From NCBI GenBank assembly GCA_044225675.1, contig JBGAIH010000025.1:1-64000 (forward strand): 64,000 nt of DNA, in the 5' to 3' direction. The notes under the pieces are model-generated. The model searched no databases. It saw only the letters and a program-made list of their open reading frames with translations, and had not been told where the DNA came from. Numbering within the stretch: position 1 is the stretch's first letter; each line of letters begins with the position of its first letter. The stretch comes from JACMQX01 sp044225675 (GTDB taxonomy: Bacteria; Pseudomonadota; Gammaproteobacteria; Burkholderiales; Burkholderiaceae_C). Both the position numbers and the translations under genes were made by a program. Shown here piece by piece: positions 11,101-24,209 of this stretch.

Positions 11101-14100
11101 CCTGAGCCCTGGATGTCAACCGACACGCCGTCGAGCGTGGAAGTGCCGGCCAGCGTGACGTGAGCGCCGTTGGACAGCAAGAAGAGGTTGCCCACCGCCG
11201 TGATGGACGTGTCGGTGAAACTGTAGCTGCCGCCTGCGAAGAACAGGCCCGAGCCCGACAGCGTGACCGATGAGTTCGTGATGCTGCCGCCGCCCCAGAG
11301 GTAGGCGCCCAGGCCGGACTCGGTGATCGTCGCGCCAGTGGCGTTGAACGTCGAGTCGATGCGGGCCGAGCCGCTCAGCGCCGCCGTGCCCGTGATGCCG
11401 ACCGGCCCGCCGGCCAGCGTGCCGCCGGACATGACGAGGTGGCTGAGCGAGCCGCCGCTGGCGCCCAGCGACAGCTTGCTGGCTGCGCCCTCGATGACGA
11501 GCGATTCGTCACCCGCCACGTTCAGCGTGGCGGCCTGCGCTCCGGCCGAGCCGATGGTCACGGCCGCCGTGCCGAGCGGGCGGTCGATGACCGCGTTTTC
11601 CAGCGCATTGGGCGTGTGCTGGCGCGACCAGTTGCCGGCCGTGAACCAGGAGCCGCTGCTGTCCGTCGCCCAGCGGTTGGTCACCGAACCGGCATAGGCG
11701 CTGAGGGTGTTGCCCGATTGCAGCGTGGTGAAGCCGACGTCGGTGATGAGCGACTGCGCCGCCGGGTTGGTGCCGGTCTGGCCCAGCGTCCAGGTGATGA
11801 GGTCGAAGCTCTGGCCGCCGGCCACGAACACGCTGGCCTCCGACACCGCGAGCGTGCCGCCCTTGTTGATGCTGCCGGTGACCGCAATGCGGTCGTAGCT
11901 CACCGCGCTGGCCAGCTCGGCTTCCACGGTGCCCGTGCCCATGTCGAACAGCCCGGTGATGTTCAGGGTGCCGATGCTGCCCTGTCCGCCCGGCCGCACG
12001 GTGCCGTTGTTGAGCAGGCGCGTGCCCGAGACGTCGATCTTGCCGCTGCCCGAGAGCACGCCGCCGGCGTTGTTGACCAGCGTCACGCCCGGCCCCATGG
12101 CCAGCGTGGCGCCCGACGCCACGTTGATCGAGCCGTTCTGCGTGAGGCCGCCGGCAAGAATGGCCTGGCCGCCGATGACGTTGAAGGTCGCACCCGCCGC
12201 ATTGACGAGGGCCGGCTCGATGCCGTTGAACTCGACCGCACTGTAGTTGTAGACGCCGCCCGTCAGGTTGGAGAGCGTCGCCGGCCCGGCGTCGCTGAAC
12301 TGGTCCTGCAGCGTGGCCGTGCCGCTGTGGTTGAACACACCCGCGTTCTGCAGTTGCATGATGCCTTCGAGCATCAGCGTGCCGCCACTCAACGCCAGCG
12401 TGCCTTCGTTGCGCAGCGTGCGGTCGATCACGGTGAAGCCGCCCGCCGAGCTGGCAGTGGCGCCGCTGGCGATCTTGAAGACGCCGGTCCCGCCCAGGAT
12501 CGCGCCGTCGAGCGAAGCCGTGCCCGACACGGTGATCGCGTCGCCGCCGCCGATGCTGCCGGACAGCGCGAGCGTGGGCAGCGTCACCGCGCCGCCCGTG
12601 TTGAAGGCCAGTGTGCTGCCGGCGCCCACGTCCACCATGCCCGAGCCGCTGTAGAAGCCGGCAACGTCCACGGTGCCGCCGGCTGTGAACAGCGTTCCAC
12701 TGTTGATCAGTCGGGAGCCCGCGGCAAAGCCGTGGGCTCCCGACCCGCCGAGGGACACCGTTTTGCCCGACGCGATGTTCAGCGTACTCCCGTTGCCGTG
12801 GCCGACGTTGCCCTCGATGCTCAGGTTGCGGACGGGGTCGACGCCGTCGGCGCCGAACTCGATGGTTCCGTTGTTCTCGATCTGCGCCAGGTTGAAGGCC
12901 AGCCGGTCGCTCGCCGTCGCGGAGCGGAAGGAGTTGCGCACGGTGCCGTTGTTCACGAGCGTGCCGCTGCCGAGCAGGCTCCACAGCGCGCCATTGAAGT
13001 AGCTGCTCTGGAAGTCCAGCAGCGCCCCGCCTTCCACCGTCAGCGTCGAGCCGTCGAGATTCAGATAGCCGCCGGTGAGCTTGAGCGTGCCCTGCACCGT
13101 CCAGTCGCGGCCGATCAGGTTGCCGCCGGAGGACACCGCTGTGCCTGTTGTCGTGAGCGTGCCGGAGCCGCCGAGGTCTCCGCCGCTGCGTGTGAAGCTC
13201 ACGGCGGCAATATCGGCCGCGCCCGTGATCGCGCCGGCGTCCTGGACCAGATGGCCGGTGCCGACGTAGGTGTCGATGCTCACCGCGCCAGTGCCGCCCA
13301 CGCTCAGCGTGCCGGCAAGCGGCTCGGAGTAGGTCCCGGCAAAGCTCAGCGTCGTGCCGAACGAGGGCGCCAGGCGCACCGTGCCGCCGCCGTTCATCAG
13401 CGACGCGCTGGTGCCCGCGAAGCTGCCCTGCAGCGTGAGCGTGCGGCCCGTGTCGATGGAGATGAGGCCGGCCGTGCTCCCCTGCGTGAGCACCAGATCG
13501 GCTGCAGCCACCTGGATTTCGCCGACGTTGGAGATCGCCGCATTGACCACGGCGGCCGTGCCCGAACCGCTGCCGGCGGCCAGCGTGCCGCCGCTGTGGT
13601 TGGAGAGCGTCCCGGTGCCGGCAAAGACTTCGCCATTGGCGCGCAGAATCATCGTGCCGGTGTTGCTCAGCGTCACGCCGTCGAGATAGAGGCTCGACGC
13701 GGCGTCGAACGTGCCGTCGTTGTGGAAGGCGCGGCCCAGGGTCTGGCCGGTGCCGCTCTGGATCGTGGTGGAAGAGCCGCTGTGCGCCGAGACCATGCCC
13801 GTGCCCTGCATCTGTCCGCCCGACCACAGCAGCGTGGCACCACTGCCGAGATCGAGGTTGCCCGCGCCGAGCAGCGTCCCGCCGGTGAGCAGGAAGGCGC
13901 CGCCGCTGGCGACCGACATGCCACCCGAGCCCAGCTCCAGGGACGCCCCCGAAGCCAGCACCAGCCGCTCGGACAGGTCGAGGGAGCCCACCCCGTAGGC
14001 ACCCCCCGAGACGGTGATGGTGGGGTTGTTCGCCACGTTGACCACGACCGTCTCGCCCAGTGTGGGCACGTGGGCGCGCGACCAGTTGCCGACCGCCGAC

Positions 14101-17100
14101 CACAGCTCGGCCGCGTTGGTATTCTTGATCCACTGGTTGGTGATGGAGGCCGGACTGATCATCAGGTGGCCTGCAGTCCCTGCAGTGAAGACGCCGCCGA
14201 ACACGATGTCGGGCGAGCGCGACTGGATCGCCGGCAGGCCGCCGATGACCGTCCCCTGGAAGTAGACCGCGCTGCCCTGGTCACTTGGCAGCAGGAAGGG
14301 CCCGCCGGCCTCGCCCACGCTCACCGTGCCGCCGCTGAAGAAATCGGCGGTGACGCTGATGTGATCGAGACCGGACGAGGTCCAGTCCAGGTACAGCACG
14401 CCGGAGCTGTTCTGCTGCAGGTAGCCGTCCACGGTGATCGTGCCCAGGCCGCCGTCGGTGCCGGGCATGACGGTGCCGCTGTTGACCAGCACGCCGGTGC
14501 CGCCCGCCAACGCCAGCGTGCCGGAGCCGGTCAACAGGCCCGTGTTGTGCACGCCGATGCCGATGCTCAGCGTGTTGCCGGTACCGAGGTCGATGGTGCC
14601 GTTCTGGGCACCGAAGGAGGCCGCCTGGACCGTCACGCCGCTGCCCGCGAATCCGAGCGTGGCGCCGCTTGCGACGCTGAGCGTGCCCACCTCGGAATAC
14701 TGGCCGAAGCTGGTGAGGCCGGCGTTGATCGACCAGTTGCCCGACTGGATGACGCCCGTGCCGAAGTTGAAGCTCGACTCCGAGCTGACCGGGCCGACGA
14801 GCGTCAGGCTGTAGCCGGAGCCGTAGACCGTGCCACCGCCCGTGCGATTGAAGCTCGTGCCGCCGCCGGTCGAACCCAGGGTCATCCAGGTCCCGGCGAC
14901 GATGTCGTCGTCGATCGTCAGCGTGCCGCCGCTGATCAGACTGATGGTGGCGCCCACGGGCACGGCGATGCTGAAGTGCGAGAAGGTCGCGTCGCCTTCG
15001 GTCAGCAGGTAGACGCCGCCCGCGCCGGTGCCGGCCGTCGTGGTCGAGGCCGGACTGACGAGGATGGGCGCGGTGGCCGAGCCGATGGCCTGGCCACTGA
15101 GGTTCAGGACGCCCGACGCCTTGATGGCAACGAGTTCGGGCGCCGTCGGGCCGGTGATGTTGGCGTCGGCGTCCAGCGTGACGGCCACGCCCTGGATGGA
15201 CCCGGCACTGCCGAAGGTGATGTTGCCGCTCGCGCCCGTCGCCATCAGGTTCCAGTTGTCGTTGGTGACGCTGGTGCCCGCGACTTCGATGCCGCTGCCC
15301 GACAGGATGTCGATGGTGCTGGTGTTGCCGCCGTCGGTCACGAGGGTGCCGAGCCGCAGGACGGGGTCGGTGTCCAGACGCGGGCCTTCGATCCAGATGT
15401 CGCCCGTGCCGCCCGTGACCGACAGCACGCCGGCCGCCTCGACGAAGATGCGGCCTCCGGGCTCGCCGACGCCCTGGTCGGCGATCAGCGTCACATTGCC
15501 GAGGTTCGCCTGGACGAGATGCTCGTTGCCGCCGCTGTCGGCAGTGTTGCGGATCTTGCCGCCCACCGACTGCAGCTGGATGTCGCCTCCGATCGAGCGG
15601 ACACCGTCGGCCGCGATCCACAGGTCGCCGACGTTGCGGAAGATGAAGTTGCCGCCCTCGGTCGTCGACACACCGGCAACGCCGCTGGCGATGGTGTTGT
15701 TGCCGCCGAGATTCACCGATTCGCCGCGGACGTAGAGCGAGTTCGCCTTGAGGCCGTAGAGGCCGACCGCACTCACCGCGCCGCCGGAGCCGATGTACAG
15801 GTGGGCCGCGCCGACGTCGAAATGACTGTCCACGGCGACATTGCCAAAGTTCTGGCCGTAGTCCTCGCTGCCCAGGTAGAGCGCGACGTAGTTCGTGAGC
15901 TGCGTGCGGGCACCCGTGCTGAAGTTGAAGAGGCCGTTGACCAGCGTGCCGCCGAGCTTGAGGTCCCGACCGTTGCTGTTCGGCGAGAACGCGATGCCGC
16001 CCCCGCGCGCGTCGATGGCGGCCGAGGCGTCGAAGTCGTCGGCGCGGATGATGATGCTGACGTCGCCCAGACGCTTGGCGGCCACCGGCGCGTCGATATA
16101 GACCACACCGCTGGCCGTGAGGTGCATCGCGGCGCCGTCGGCGCCGCCGCCCGCGTCGACCTGTGCCGTCACGGCGAGGTTGCCGTCGAGGGCGCGCAGC
16201 TCCACGCCCGTGCCGCCGCTCACACCCGCGGTACCGGCGACCGTGCCGACCAGCAGGCTGTAGGCACTCGTCACGCTGAACAGGCCTCCGGCCGCGCCGG
16301 CAATGGTGCCGATGTCGTTGCTGCTCTCGTTCAGCAGGACGGCGGCGTTGCTGAAGGCCGCGAGGCTGTCCAGGCTGACGCCCGTGAAGCTGCCCTGCGC
16401 CACGTCACCGTTGGCCGACACCACGAAGTTGCGCGGCGCGGCGCCGGTCGGGTTCACGTCGGTCACGAACTTGACGTACGAGGCCGTCTTGTTGATGTCG
16501 CCGATCTGCAGGGTGTGGGCCTGCATGCGGTCGATGTCCTCGACGAAGATGTTGGCCATGCCCAGTCCCAGCTCGGCCGACAGCGTCTGTACCTCGATCG
16601 CCTTGCCGGCGGTCTGCGTCAGCAGCGCGATGGTGCCGGCACTGCCCGCGTTCAGGGTGCCCGTAGCCAGAATGCGGAAGTCATCGGTGATGGCGACGAC
16701 GCCCGGCCCCGTGCCGGTGTAGCCATTGGTCACCTCGCCGGTCACCCGGATGGCGTCGCCGCTGAACTGCATCCTGCCGCTGTTGCTGTGGATGAAGCCG
16801 CCAAGCTGGAGCGTGCCGCCTTGAGCCGACAGGGTCACGTCGCCTGTGTCGGAGAAGACGTAGCCGTTGACCTGAACCGGTCCGTTCAGAGAGGCCAGAA
16901 CGACCTGCCCGCTGCCCGAGGCGCTGATGTCGGCGTTGGCGCCGACCGAGATCGTGCCATTCGAGGTGCCGAGGAACACGCCCACGTTGTCGCCCAGGTC
17001 CGAGCCGATGACGCCCGAGACGGCGGTTATCGAATCGTTCGAATGCAGGTGGATGTTGCCGGTGGCGCCCGTGGTGTAGGCGATCATCTCGCCGAGCGTG

Positions 17101-20100
17101 ACGGGGCCGGTGACGTCGAGCCACAGGTCGGAGTCGACGTAGGCCTTGAGGTCGCCGTTGGCTGAGCCGGCCGTGAGATGCACGCGCAGCTTGTCGCTGC
17201 TGCTGCCGTAGTTGCCGTAGCTGCCGTAAATGCCCGACAGCTGGTAGTGGCCGAAACGCGCCACCCCGCCATCCAGATGAATGCCTGCATAGCCCGAAGC
17301 GCCCGAGACGGTGGGTGCATCGACCACCATGGTCGGCGCCTTGACGCTGGCCAGCACGATGCCGGTGTCCGATGACAGCGAGACGGTGTTGTCGTAGTAG
17401 CTATTCGTGACGACGATGGACGCGGCGGCATCCATGATGACCTGACCGCCTTCGGCCATGACGTAGGCGCCGTCGGTGGCGACGATGTCGGCCCCCGCGT
17501 CCAACTGCGCCGCACCTGCCTGTGCTTCGACGCCGACGTAGCGGGCCGACACCGTGGTGGTGTCCACCGTCACGCTGCTGCCCCTGACGTAGATGTTGCC
17601 AGCCATGCCGATGCCCGGCGAGAAGCTCGGGGTGTAGCCGTCACCGCCCGACAGGCCTGCGCCACCGCCGTTGTCCGCACCCGCCGCGCCGCCGGTGCCG
17701 CCCGCGCCGTGCACGCCATCGGAGCCGCCCAGAGAGCTGATCGTCGCACCCGAGACCAGCACCGAGCCGCCATTGGACGTGATCGAGATGGTCAGGCCAT
17801 AGCCGCCCCCGCCCGCATAGCCTGCGTCGCCGCCCGCGCCACCGTTGCCACCGGGCAGTGAGCCGTCTCCCGCGCCGCCATCGCCGCCCGCGCCGCCGTT
17901 GCCGCCGTGGCCACCCATGCCGCCCTGGGACAGCAGCGTGGCATGGACTTCCACCGTGCTTTGGCCCGAGACGAGGATGCTCCCGGCGTCGCCGCCGTAG
18001 CCGCCGTGACCGCCCTGGCTCCCGTTGTCGCCATCGCTGTACGATCCACCGGAATTGCCCGGCATGCCGCTGGCGCCGTTGCCACCCGTGCCGCCGACGC
18101 TGGTCACCGACAGCGACGCCGGCAGCAGGAGCGGCGCGCTGATCGAGGTGATGGTGATGTTGCCGCCGTCGCCACCGCCGCCGCCATGCGTGCCGTCGCC
18201 GGACGTCGCCAGCCCGTTGCCGCCCGCGCCGCCCTGGCTCCTGACCGTCAGGCCGCTGCCGATGGACAGGGTCGCGCCCTGCAGAAGAATGTCGCCCCCG
18301 CGGCCACCGGCAAAGGCATATTCGCCGGCCTCCTGCCGGTCGGCGCCCGCACCGCCGGTCGAGGTGATGAACACGTTGTCGCCGATCTGCAGCGTGCCGC
18401 TCGCGCTCATCAGCGTGATGCTGCCGGCATTCTCGCCACCATCGCCGGGCTGGGAGGAGCCGTTGCTCTGGATCGAGACGAAGTTGGCTACGGCGAGGTG
18501 CCCGCCTCCATTCGCGCGCAGCACGATGTCGCCGTCGAGCGCCTGCACCGAGGCCGCGAAATCGAGATTGCCGTTGGCAATGACCGTGACGCCGCGACCC
18601 GACATCAGGCCGCCCGCGATGTTCAGCGTGCCGGCCGAGGTGACCGAGATGTCGCCGACGAAGCCACCGCCGAGCCCGGCGACGCCGTTCGTGCCCGCCT
18701 CGCCCGGCGGGCCGGGAACGGGGCCATCGATGCCGCCCGCACCGCCGAATCCGCCCGTGCCACCCAGGCCGCCCAGACCCGCTGCAGAGACGAGCACCGC
18801 ATTGACCGTCCCGGCACCGGCCACGGTGACCGAGCCGCCGTTGGCGCCATTGCCGCCCGCGCCGCCCGCACCGCCGGTGCCGCCGTAGCCGGCAAGAATG
18901 TCCGGGTCGCCCGTCATTCCCGGGCCGCCCATGCCGCCCTGACCGCCCGCGCCACCGTCGCCGCCAGAGCCGCCGCGGCTGGTCAGCGTGCCCTGGATCG
19001 ACAGGGTCTGGCCGGCCAGGTACACGGCACCGCCGAAGCCGCCATCGCCACCGTGGCCGCCTTCGTAGCCGTCATAGCCCGTTGCACCATAGGAGGACTG
19101 GGGGTCGCCCACTGCGCCAGCTGCGCCGCTGCCGCCGTGCCCACCGTACGAAGCAATGGTGGCGCCCGCGTCCACGATGAGCTGGCCCGTGGCGACCGAC
19201 AGCGACACGGTGCCGCCGGCACCGCCTTCGCCACCGCTGGCGCCTTCGTAGTCCATCGAAATGCCGGAGCCGCCCTGTCCGCCCTGCGAGTAGATCCGGG
19301 TGTTCGGCCCGACCGACAGCGTCGTCTTGGCGGCGATCACCACCGGCCCGCCGTCACCGCCCGCGGTCGAATGGCCGCCGCTGGCGAACTCGTCGCTGCC
19401 GGCACCGCCCTGCGAGAAGATCTCGGCGTTGCTGCCGATCTGGACCTTGCCGAGCGAGCTGTCGATCAGGATCATGCCGCCGGTCTCGCCATTGGTTTCC
19501 ATGCCGTCGCTGCCGACGCTGCTGATGCGCACGCCGTTGGACACGATGACGCTGTTCGTGCCCGACAGCGTGATGTTGCCGCCGCTGGCCGAGCCGAGCG
19601 TTCCGGACACGGTCAGGGACTGGCCGCTCGCGGTGATGCTGCCCTGGGTGCTGATCGCCCCGAGCTGCACCGCGCCACCGGTGACGTTCAGCGCGGCCAG
19701 CGCCTGGGCGCTTCCGAGCGTCGCGCCCGACAGGTTGATGGCGCCCGTCGAGCCGCCCTGGATGACGAGACTGCGGCCGTAGAAAGAGCTGTCGCTGTCG
19801 AGGAAGCGGCTGATCGTCACGTTCACCGGGCCGGAGCCCGAAGCACTGCCCAGCGTCAGGTCGGTGTTGAGCACCGCCGCACCCTGAATGCCGATGGTGC
19901 CGCTGTTGGCCACGAGGATGTCGCCCGACAGGTTGATGACGCCGTTGTCGCCAAACGCCACGCCACTCGAATCGAGCAGCACGCCGCCCGGCGCCGCACC
20001 CGTCGTCGCGCCGCTGGCGCTGATGCGGCCGTCGATCGTGATGTTGCCGCCGGTACGGCCGGAGAAGTTGTCGGAGGTGCTGGTGTCGATGCGGATCGTG

Positions 20101-23100
20101 GTGCCGGCCGAGGTATTGATGAAAGGCACCGTGATCGACACGCTGCCGCCCGCTCCGATGAACTCCTGCAGCGTGTCGATGGTCGTCGTGCCGCCCAGCT
20201 GGGTGAACTGCAGCTTGTCGGCGTCGATCACCAGCGCGGCTTCGGCGCCGGTGACCGGCGATCCCCGGTCGAGCCGGATGTCGCCCTGCAGCTTGATCGT
20301 GCCCTGGCTGTTGCCGTCAACCGTGGTCGCCAGCAGGCTCAGGGACTGCAGATAGCTGGCCGTGCCATTGCCATTGCCGACCGAGGTGTTGAGGGTGATG
20401 TCGCCTGCCGAACTGGCGCCCGTCGCGACCGGCGAGGTGTCGATGGTGAGCGACGCGCCCACCGCGCTGGCCGCGATCCCCAGCGTGCCGAGAGAGCTGA
20501 TGAAGACGCTGCCGGCGGTGCTGACGGCGCCGCTGCCCGAGGTGCGCAGCGTGGTCGATGCGCCGTGCAGCATCAGGCCCTCATACGACTCGAGCGTGAT
20601 GTTGCCGGTGGCCGAGCCGGTGCTCCAGCCGTCGGTCGTGATGTCGCCGTACAGGTGGATGCTGCCTTCCGAACCGAGGGCACTGGCCGTCAGCGCGCCC
20701 ACATGGCTTGACGACGTGCCGAAGCTGGTGAAGGTGCCGAGCCGGATGGTGCCCCCCTTCCCTCCCACGCCAGCATTGGCGTTGAGTGTGAGCGCCCGGT
20801 GGTTGCCGTCGCTGGCCAGCGTGGCGGTTGACAGGTCGATCAGGCCGCCGTAACTGGCCAGGCTGGCGCCCGACATGTTGGTGTAGACGTTCGTGTCGGC
20901 CAGCAGGCGCACGAAGGCGTTGCCGATGTTCAGCGTGCCCTGGGTCGAGGCCGTGGTGCCCGACGCGGCCAGCGCGATCAAACCTCCACTCAGCGTGACG
21001 GTGCCGTTCGTGCCGCCCGAGCCGCCTTGCGCATCGATGCTGAGCGTGTTCAGGTAGTTGCCGCCGAAGCCGCCTGCGACGCCCAGGTCGACGTCACCGC
21101 CGTTGTAGCCCGCGCCGATGGCCGACGTGTCGATGAAGAGCTTGCGACCGCTGGCGGGTGCCGAGAGATCGCCCGTGATCGTCAGGCTGCCGCCGCTGCC
21201 CAGCGTGCCGCTTTGCGTGTCGAGGGTCACGACGCCCGTGCCCAGGACCACGTGATCCGTGTTCACCAGGATGTTGCCGCCGTGGGTCGCCAGGTTGGCG
21301 GCGAGGTTGATCGTCGCGCCGGCGATGTTGGTCTGCAGCGTGAGGTCGCCGCCCTTGGCCGTCGTGGTGGCGACCCCATCCACCGCCCCCAGCACGAAGG
21401 AGCCGGCGCTGCGGTAGTACAGCCCGCCCGAACTGGCCTCGCCCGCAAAGGTGGAGGCCAGGTTCTGTGACTGCAGGAAGATGTCGGCGCCGCGCACCAC
21501 GAGCGAACCGGCCGTGATCGGCTTGAGCACGGCCTGCGTGATGTTGCCGCCCGTCGTCAGGGCCAGCGTGCCGCCGGGCGTGAGCATCGAGACCGGGGTG
21601 GAGATGCCGATGTTGCCGGTGAGGCTCTGGCTGCCGATACGCAGAATCGGCGTGGTGATACGCCCGAACTCGCCGGCCGACACGCCGAAGAAGCCGGTGT
21701 TGCTGGTGTCGTCGCCACCGATGTCGATGTCGCGGCCCAAGGCGTACGGCATCAGCGACACCTGGGCCGTGCCGGTGATCGAGCCGGCGCTAGTGTCGAG
21801 CCAGAACCGGTTGGCCGCGATGGAGATGCTGCTGCCCGTGATGGACAGACCGTAGTCCACCTGCGCGCGGCCGATGGTGCCGGTCGCCTCGATCTCGACG
21901 TCACCCGCCGACGCATTGATGTTGCCCGACGAGGCGCCCGACTGCATCAGCACCTCGGCGCCTTGCGCCTGCACGTTGCCACCGGACGTGATGATCGGGC
22001 CGTTGATGTACAGCGAGCCGCTGTCCTTGGCCTTGAGCGCGACGTCGCCGCCGACCGTCGAGATGGTGCCGCTGTACAGCGAACCGCTCGAACTCAGCGA
22101 CACCGATCCCGCGCCGCCCACGGTGATGCCGCCGCCGTTCACGAGCGTCCCGGCGGCCGACACATGCACCGCTCCGCCATCGGTGACCAGCGACGACAGC
22201 GTGATTCCACCATTGGGCGACGCGCCGCTGGCGGTGAGCGTGATGCCCCCCGAACCGCTGGTGCGGATGACGAGGCCGGTACCGTGATTGCTCGTCGTGA
22301 GGTCGATGCCGTGGTTCGTGGACGACGCCGACGTCACCTCCAGCGTGAGGCTGTTGTTGTTGAGCAGCGCGATGTCGCCGCCGTTGAAGGTGCCGGTGAC
22401 GAAAATCCGGCTCGCCGCCTGCAGCAGGATATTGGCGTTGGTGTTCTCGAGTTCGGACTCGTAGACGGTGAAGTTCGAAGGGAACGAGCCGATCGAGATC
22501 GTCCCCAGACCGCCGCTGTCCACCGTGAGCGAGCTGCCATCGGGCAGGTCGTTGCCGTCGGCCGTGCCGCCCAGGATGGCGATGGTGTCGGGATCGAGCA
22601 GCAGCGTGCCGGTGCGCCCGCGCGGTGCAGCCAGGTTGGCCCGACCACGGAAATAGAGATTCTGCTTGCCCGAGGTTTCGGCAAAGCCGCCGTTGCCGCC
22701 GAGCAGGCCGCCCTGCGCGCTGAGCGTGCCCGCGAAATGCGTGTCGTTGTCGGCCCAGACGATGACCTTGCCCCCGTCGCCTTCGACCCGGCCATCGGCC
22801 GTGAGGATGACGCCGGGCGCCACGTCGGTGTTCTTCGCGTTCGGCACCTCGGCGTTCTTGCCCTGGAAGTCGCCACCCACGAGGATCGTGCCGCCCCCGC
22901 CGTCGCCCGATACGTCAAGCTGCGCGCCGGCCTGCAGGCTCACCTGCGCGCCCAGCACCTCGACCTTGCCGCCCTTGGCGAGGCTGATGGGTTCGATCTG
23001 CGTGCTGGAGTCAGTGCGCACCGGCGACACGGCCGTGACCACCCCGGCCACGCGCGCCTCGCTGGCGCCGAACAGGCGCACCGAGCCGCCCGGGAATCCG

Positions 23101-24209
23101 TCGGCCGACACCTGCGTGCCCTGCTCGACCACGAGCCGCCCCGCGTCGGCCGAGATGCCGACCGCGCCGCCGGCCGCGCCGGCTCCGCCATTCGCGCTGA
23201 TCGTGGCGCCGGTGCCGATCTTCACGTCGCCCGATGCCGAGCTGATGGAGATCTGCCCGCCGGGCTTGCCCGCTGCACCATCGGCGCGGATCACCGCTGC
23301 CGGGCCGGAGATCTCGACGTCCTTGATGGCGCGCAGCACCACCTTGCCACCTTCGAGCGTCGCGGTCTGGGCCGTGATGGAGCCGCTGTGCCGAAGCGTG
23401 CCGGCAAAGATGCCGACGGCGTTGCCTTCGATCCGGCCCAGATTGATGGCCTTGTTGTCGGCCGACTGGATCTCGAAGCGGATGCCTTCGAGGCCCCGGC
23501 CCGTGACCTCGACCTTCTGGCCGGCACCGATCACCACGTTGCCATTCTCGGCCTTGACCAGCGCGTCGGAGCCGACCGCCACGTTCGGCGCGAACAGCAT
23601 CACGTCGCCATTGGACGAGCGGATCACGCCGTCGACCTTGACGTCGCCGCTCAGTGAATTGCCCTGGAAGCGCAGCTTGCCCTGCGCCCAGTCGGCGTCG
23701 GAAATGTTCAGGGTCGAGGCCGTGAAGCCGGCCGTGTCGACCGCAGCGCCCTTGCCCACGGTGATGCCGAAGGGATTGACCAGGACCACCTTGCCGTTGG
23801 AGGTGAGCCGTCCCATGATGTCGGACGGGTTGTTCTGCACCACGCGGTTGAGCACGGAACTGGCGGAATTGGCCTGCTGGAAGTGCGTGGTCTCGTTGGC
23901 CTTGATCGAGAAGCTCTGCCAGTTGATGGCGGCGCCGGGGGTGTTGGTGACCGTCAGCGTGTTGCCGTTGGTGTTGAAGGTGGCGCTGCCGCGGACCACC
24001 TGCTGCCCCTGCGGGTTGGCCCAGGCGAGCGTTGCCGGGAGAACGAAGCTGGCCACGCCGCCGGCAAAGGCCGAGTAAAGTGCCAGTGACAGCGTGAGGG
24101 GCGGAGTGCGCCGGTAACGCACTGTGCTGCCGCGCTTCGGAGGCAAGGCGGTGCGGGCCGAAATCCGCCGGACTGTTCGTGCCGCCGGCTTGGAAAGGGG
24201 TCTGGGCAT
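2122..24209 (-). CDS. Giant filamentous-haemagglutinin-type (TpsA) adhesin, frameshifted near its 3' end
   Basis: The first frame runs 7,246 residues to a stop at 2469; restoring one base near 2593 gives about 7,362 residues ending at 2122. The start at 24209 is backed by GGAGGA 4 bases upstream. Residues 1-64 form an extended signal peptide (Arg-rich N-region, hydrophobic core 39-63) with likely cleavage at AWA-N65. A two-partner-secretion domain follows (about 65-300) with NPQGQQVVRGS, NRV at 121-123 and NPFG at 145-148, a variant of the family NPNG motif. The remainder is beta-helix repeat sequence: a Gly-rich GGxGG region (about 1585-2200), then from about 3350 to 5870 five large modules each marked by an NW(S/T)xxHxP motif, then MBG/FHA-like repeats. 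I saw no Cys before the frameshift, whereas the restored tail has CNGC and a terminal SCTP. No TpsB transporter gene is in the window. It probably acts as a surface or secreted adhesin. Confidence 0.9.
2577..2605 (-). other. Apparent one-base frameshift in the giant adhesin
   Basis: Upstream of this GC-rich stretch the adhesin frame reads typical repeat sequence (FVLRGGSA). After it the same frame turns into Arg/Pro-rich nonsense and stops at 2469, while the next frame immediately continues coherent adhesin sequence (ARDAYANVEAGAL, then DITLRGGTAVGAYAG) to a stop at 2122. One missing base around 2593 reconciles the two frames and makes the total length divisible by three. It could be a sequencing error in a GC-rich run, or a real truncating mutation. 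Confidence 0.85.
6610..14145 (-). repeat. Five large adhesin modules carrying an NW(S/T)xxHxP signature
   Basis: Five related stretches encode an N-x-W ... G-N-W-S-x-x-H-x-P motif: about 14040-14140, 11581-11680, 10021-10116, 8221-8307 and 6650-6730. Each except the first is preceded by a conserved strand block (IGTLxxxG ... YDRxxVTG ... GGTISV) and all are followed by long beta-repeat stretches. Module starts are roughly 2.45, 1.56, 1.81 and 1.57 kb apart. The last two modules are most alike (shared PNALEDA(F/Y)INPTG, then TPRSLQ), suggesting the most recent duplication. Confidence 0.8.
17600..19450 (-). repeat. Gly-rich PGRS-like repeat region within the adhesin
   Basis: This part of the adhesin (about residues 1585-2200) alternates short beta-repeat strands with runs of GGxGG, such as GGAGGQGGMGGPG and GGTGGAGGAGGNG. 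On the plus strand it appears as dense ccgccgccc-type repeats. The pattern recalls the Gly-rich beta-roll of mycobacterial PE_PGRS proteins and other polyglycine-II-type helices. It is a low-complexity region prone to slippage and assembly error. Confidence 0.8.

Noticed and set aside
11439..17165. 1,908-codon open frame on the plus strand opposite the adhesin
   Set aside because: It is antisense to continuous adhesin coding sequence, is dominated by Arg/Ala/Gly/Asp with no domain pattern, and exists because GC-rich repeat DNA lacks stops. The same holds for 2089-5306, 6666-9911, 17907-20711 and 21963-23657.
17600..19450. Repeat array resembling CRISPR at a glance
   Set aside because: The repeats are irregular, in phase with codons, and encode glycine-rich protein; there are no constant direct repeats with unique spacers.
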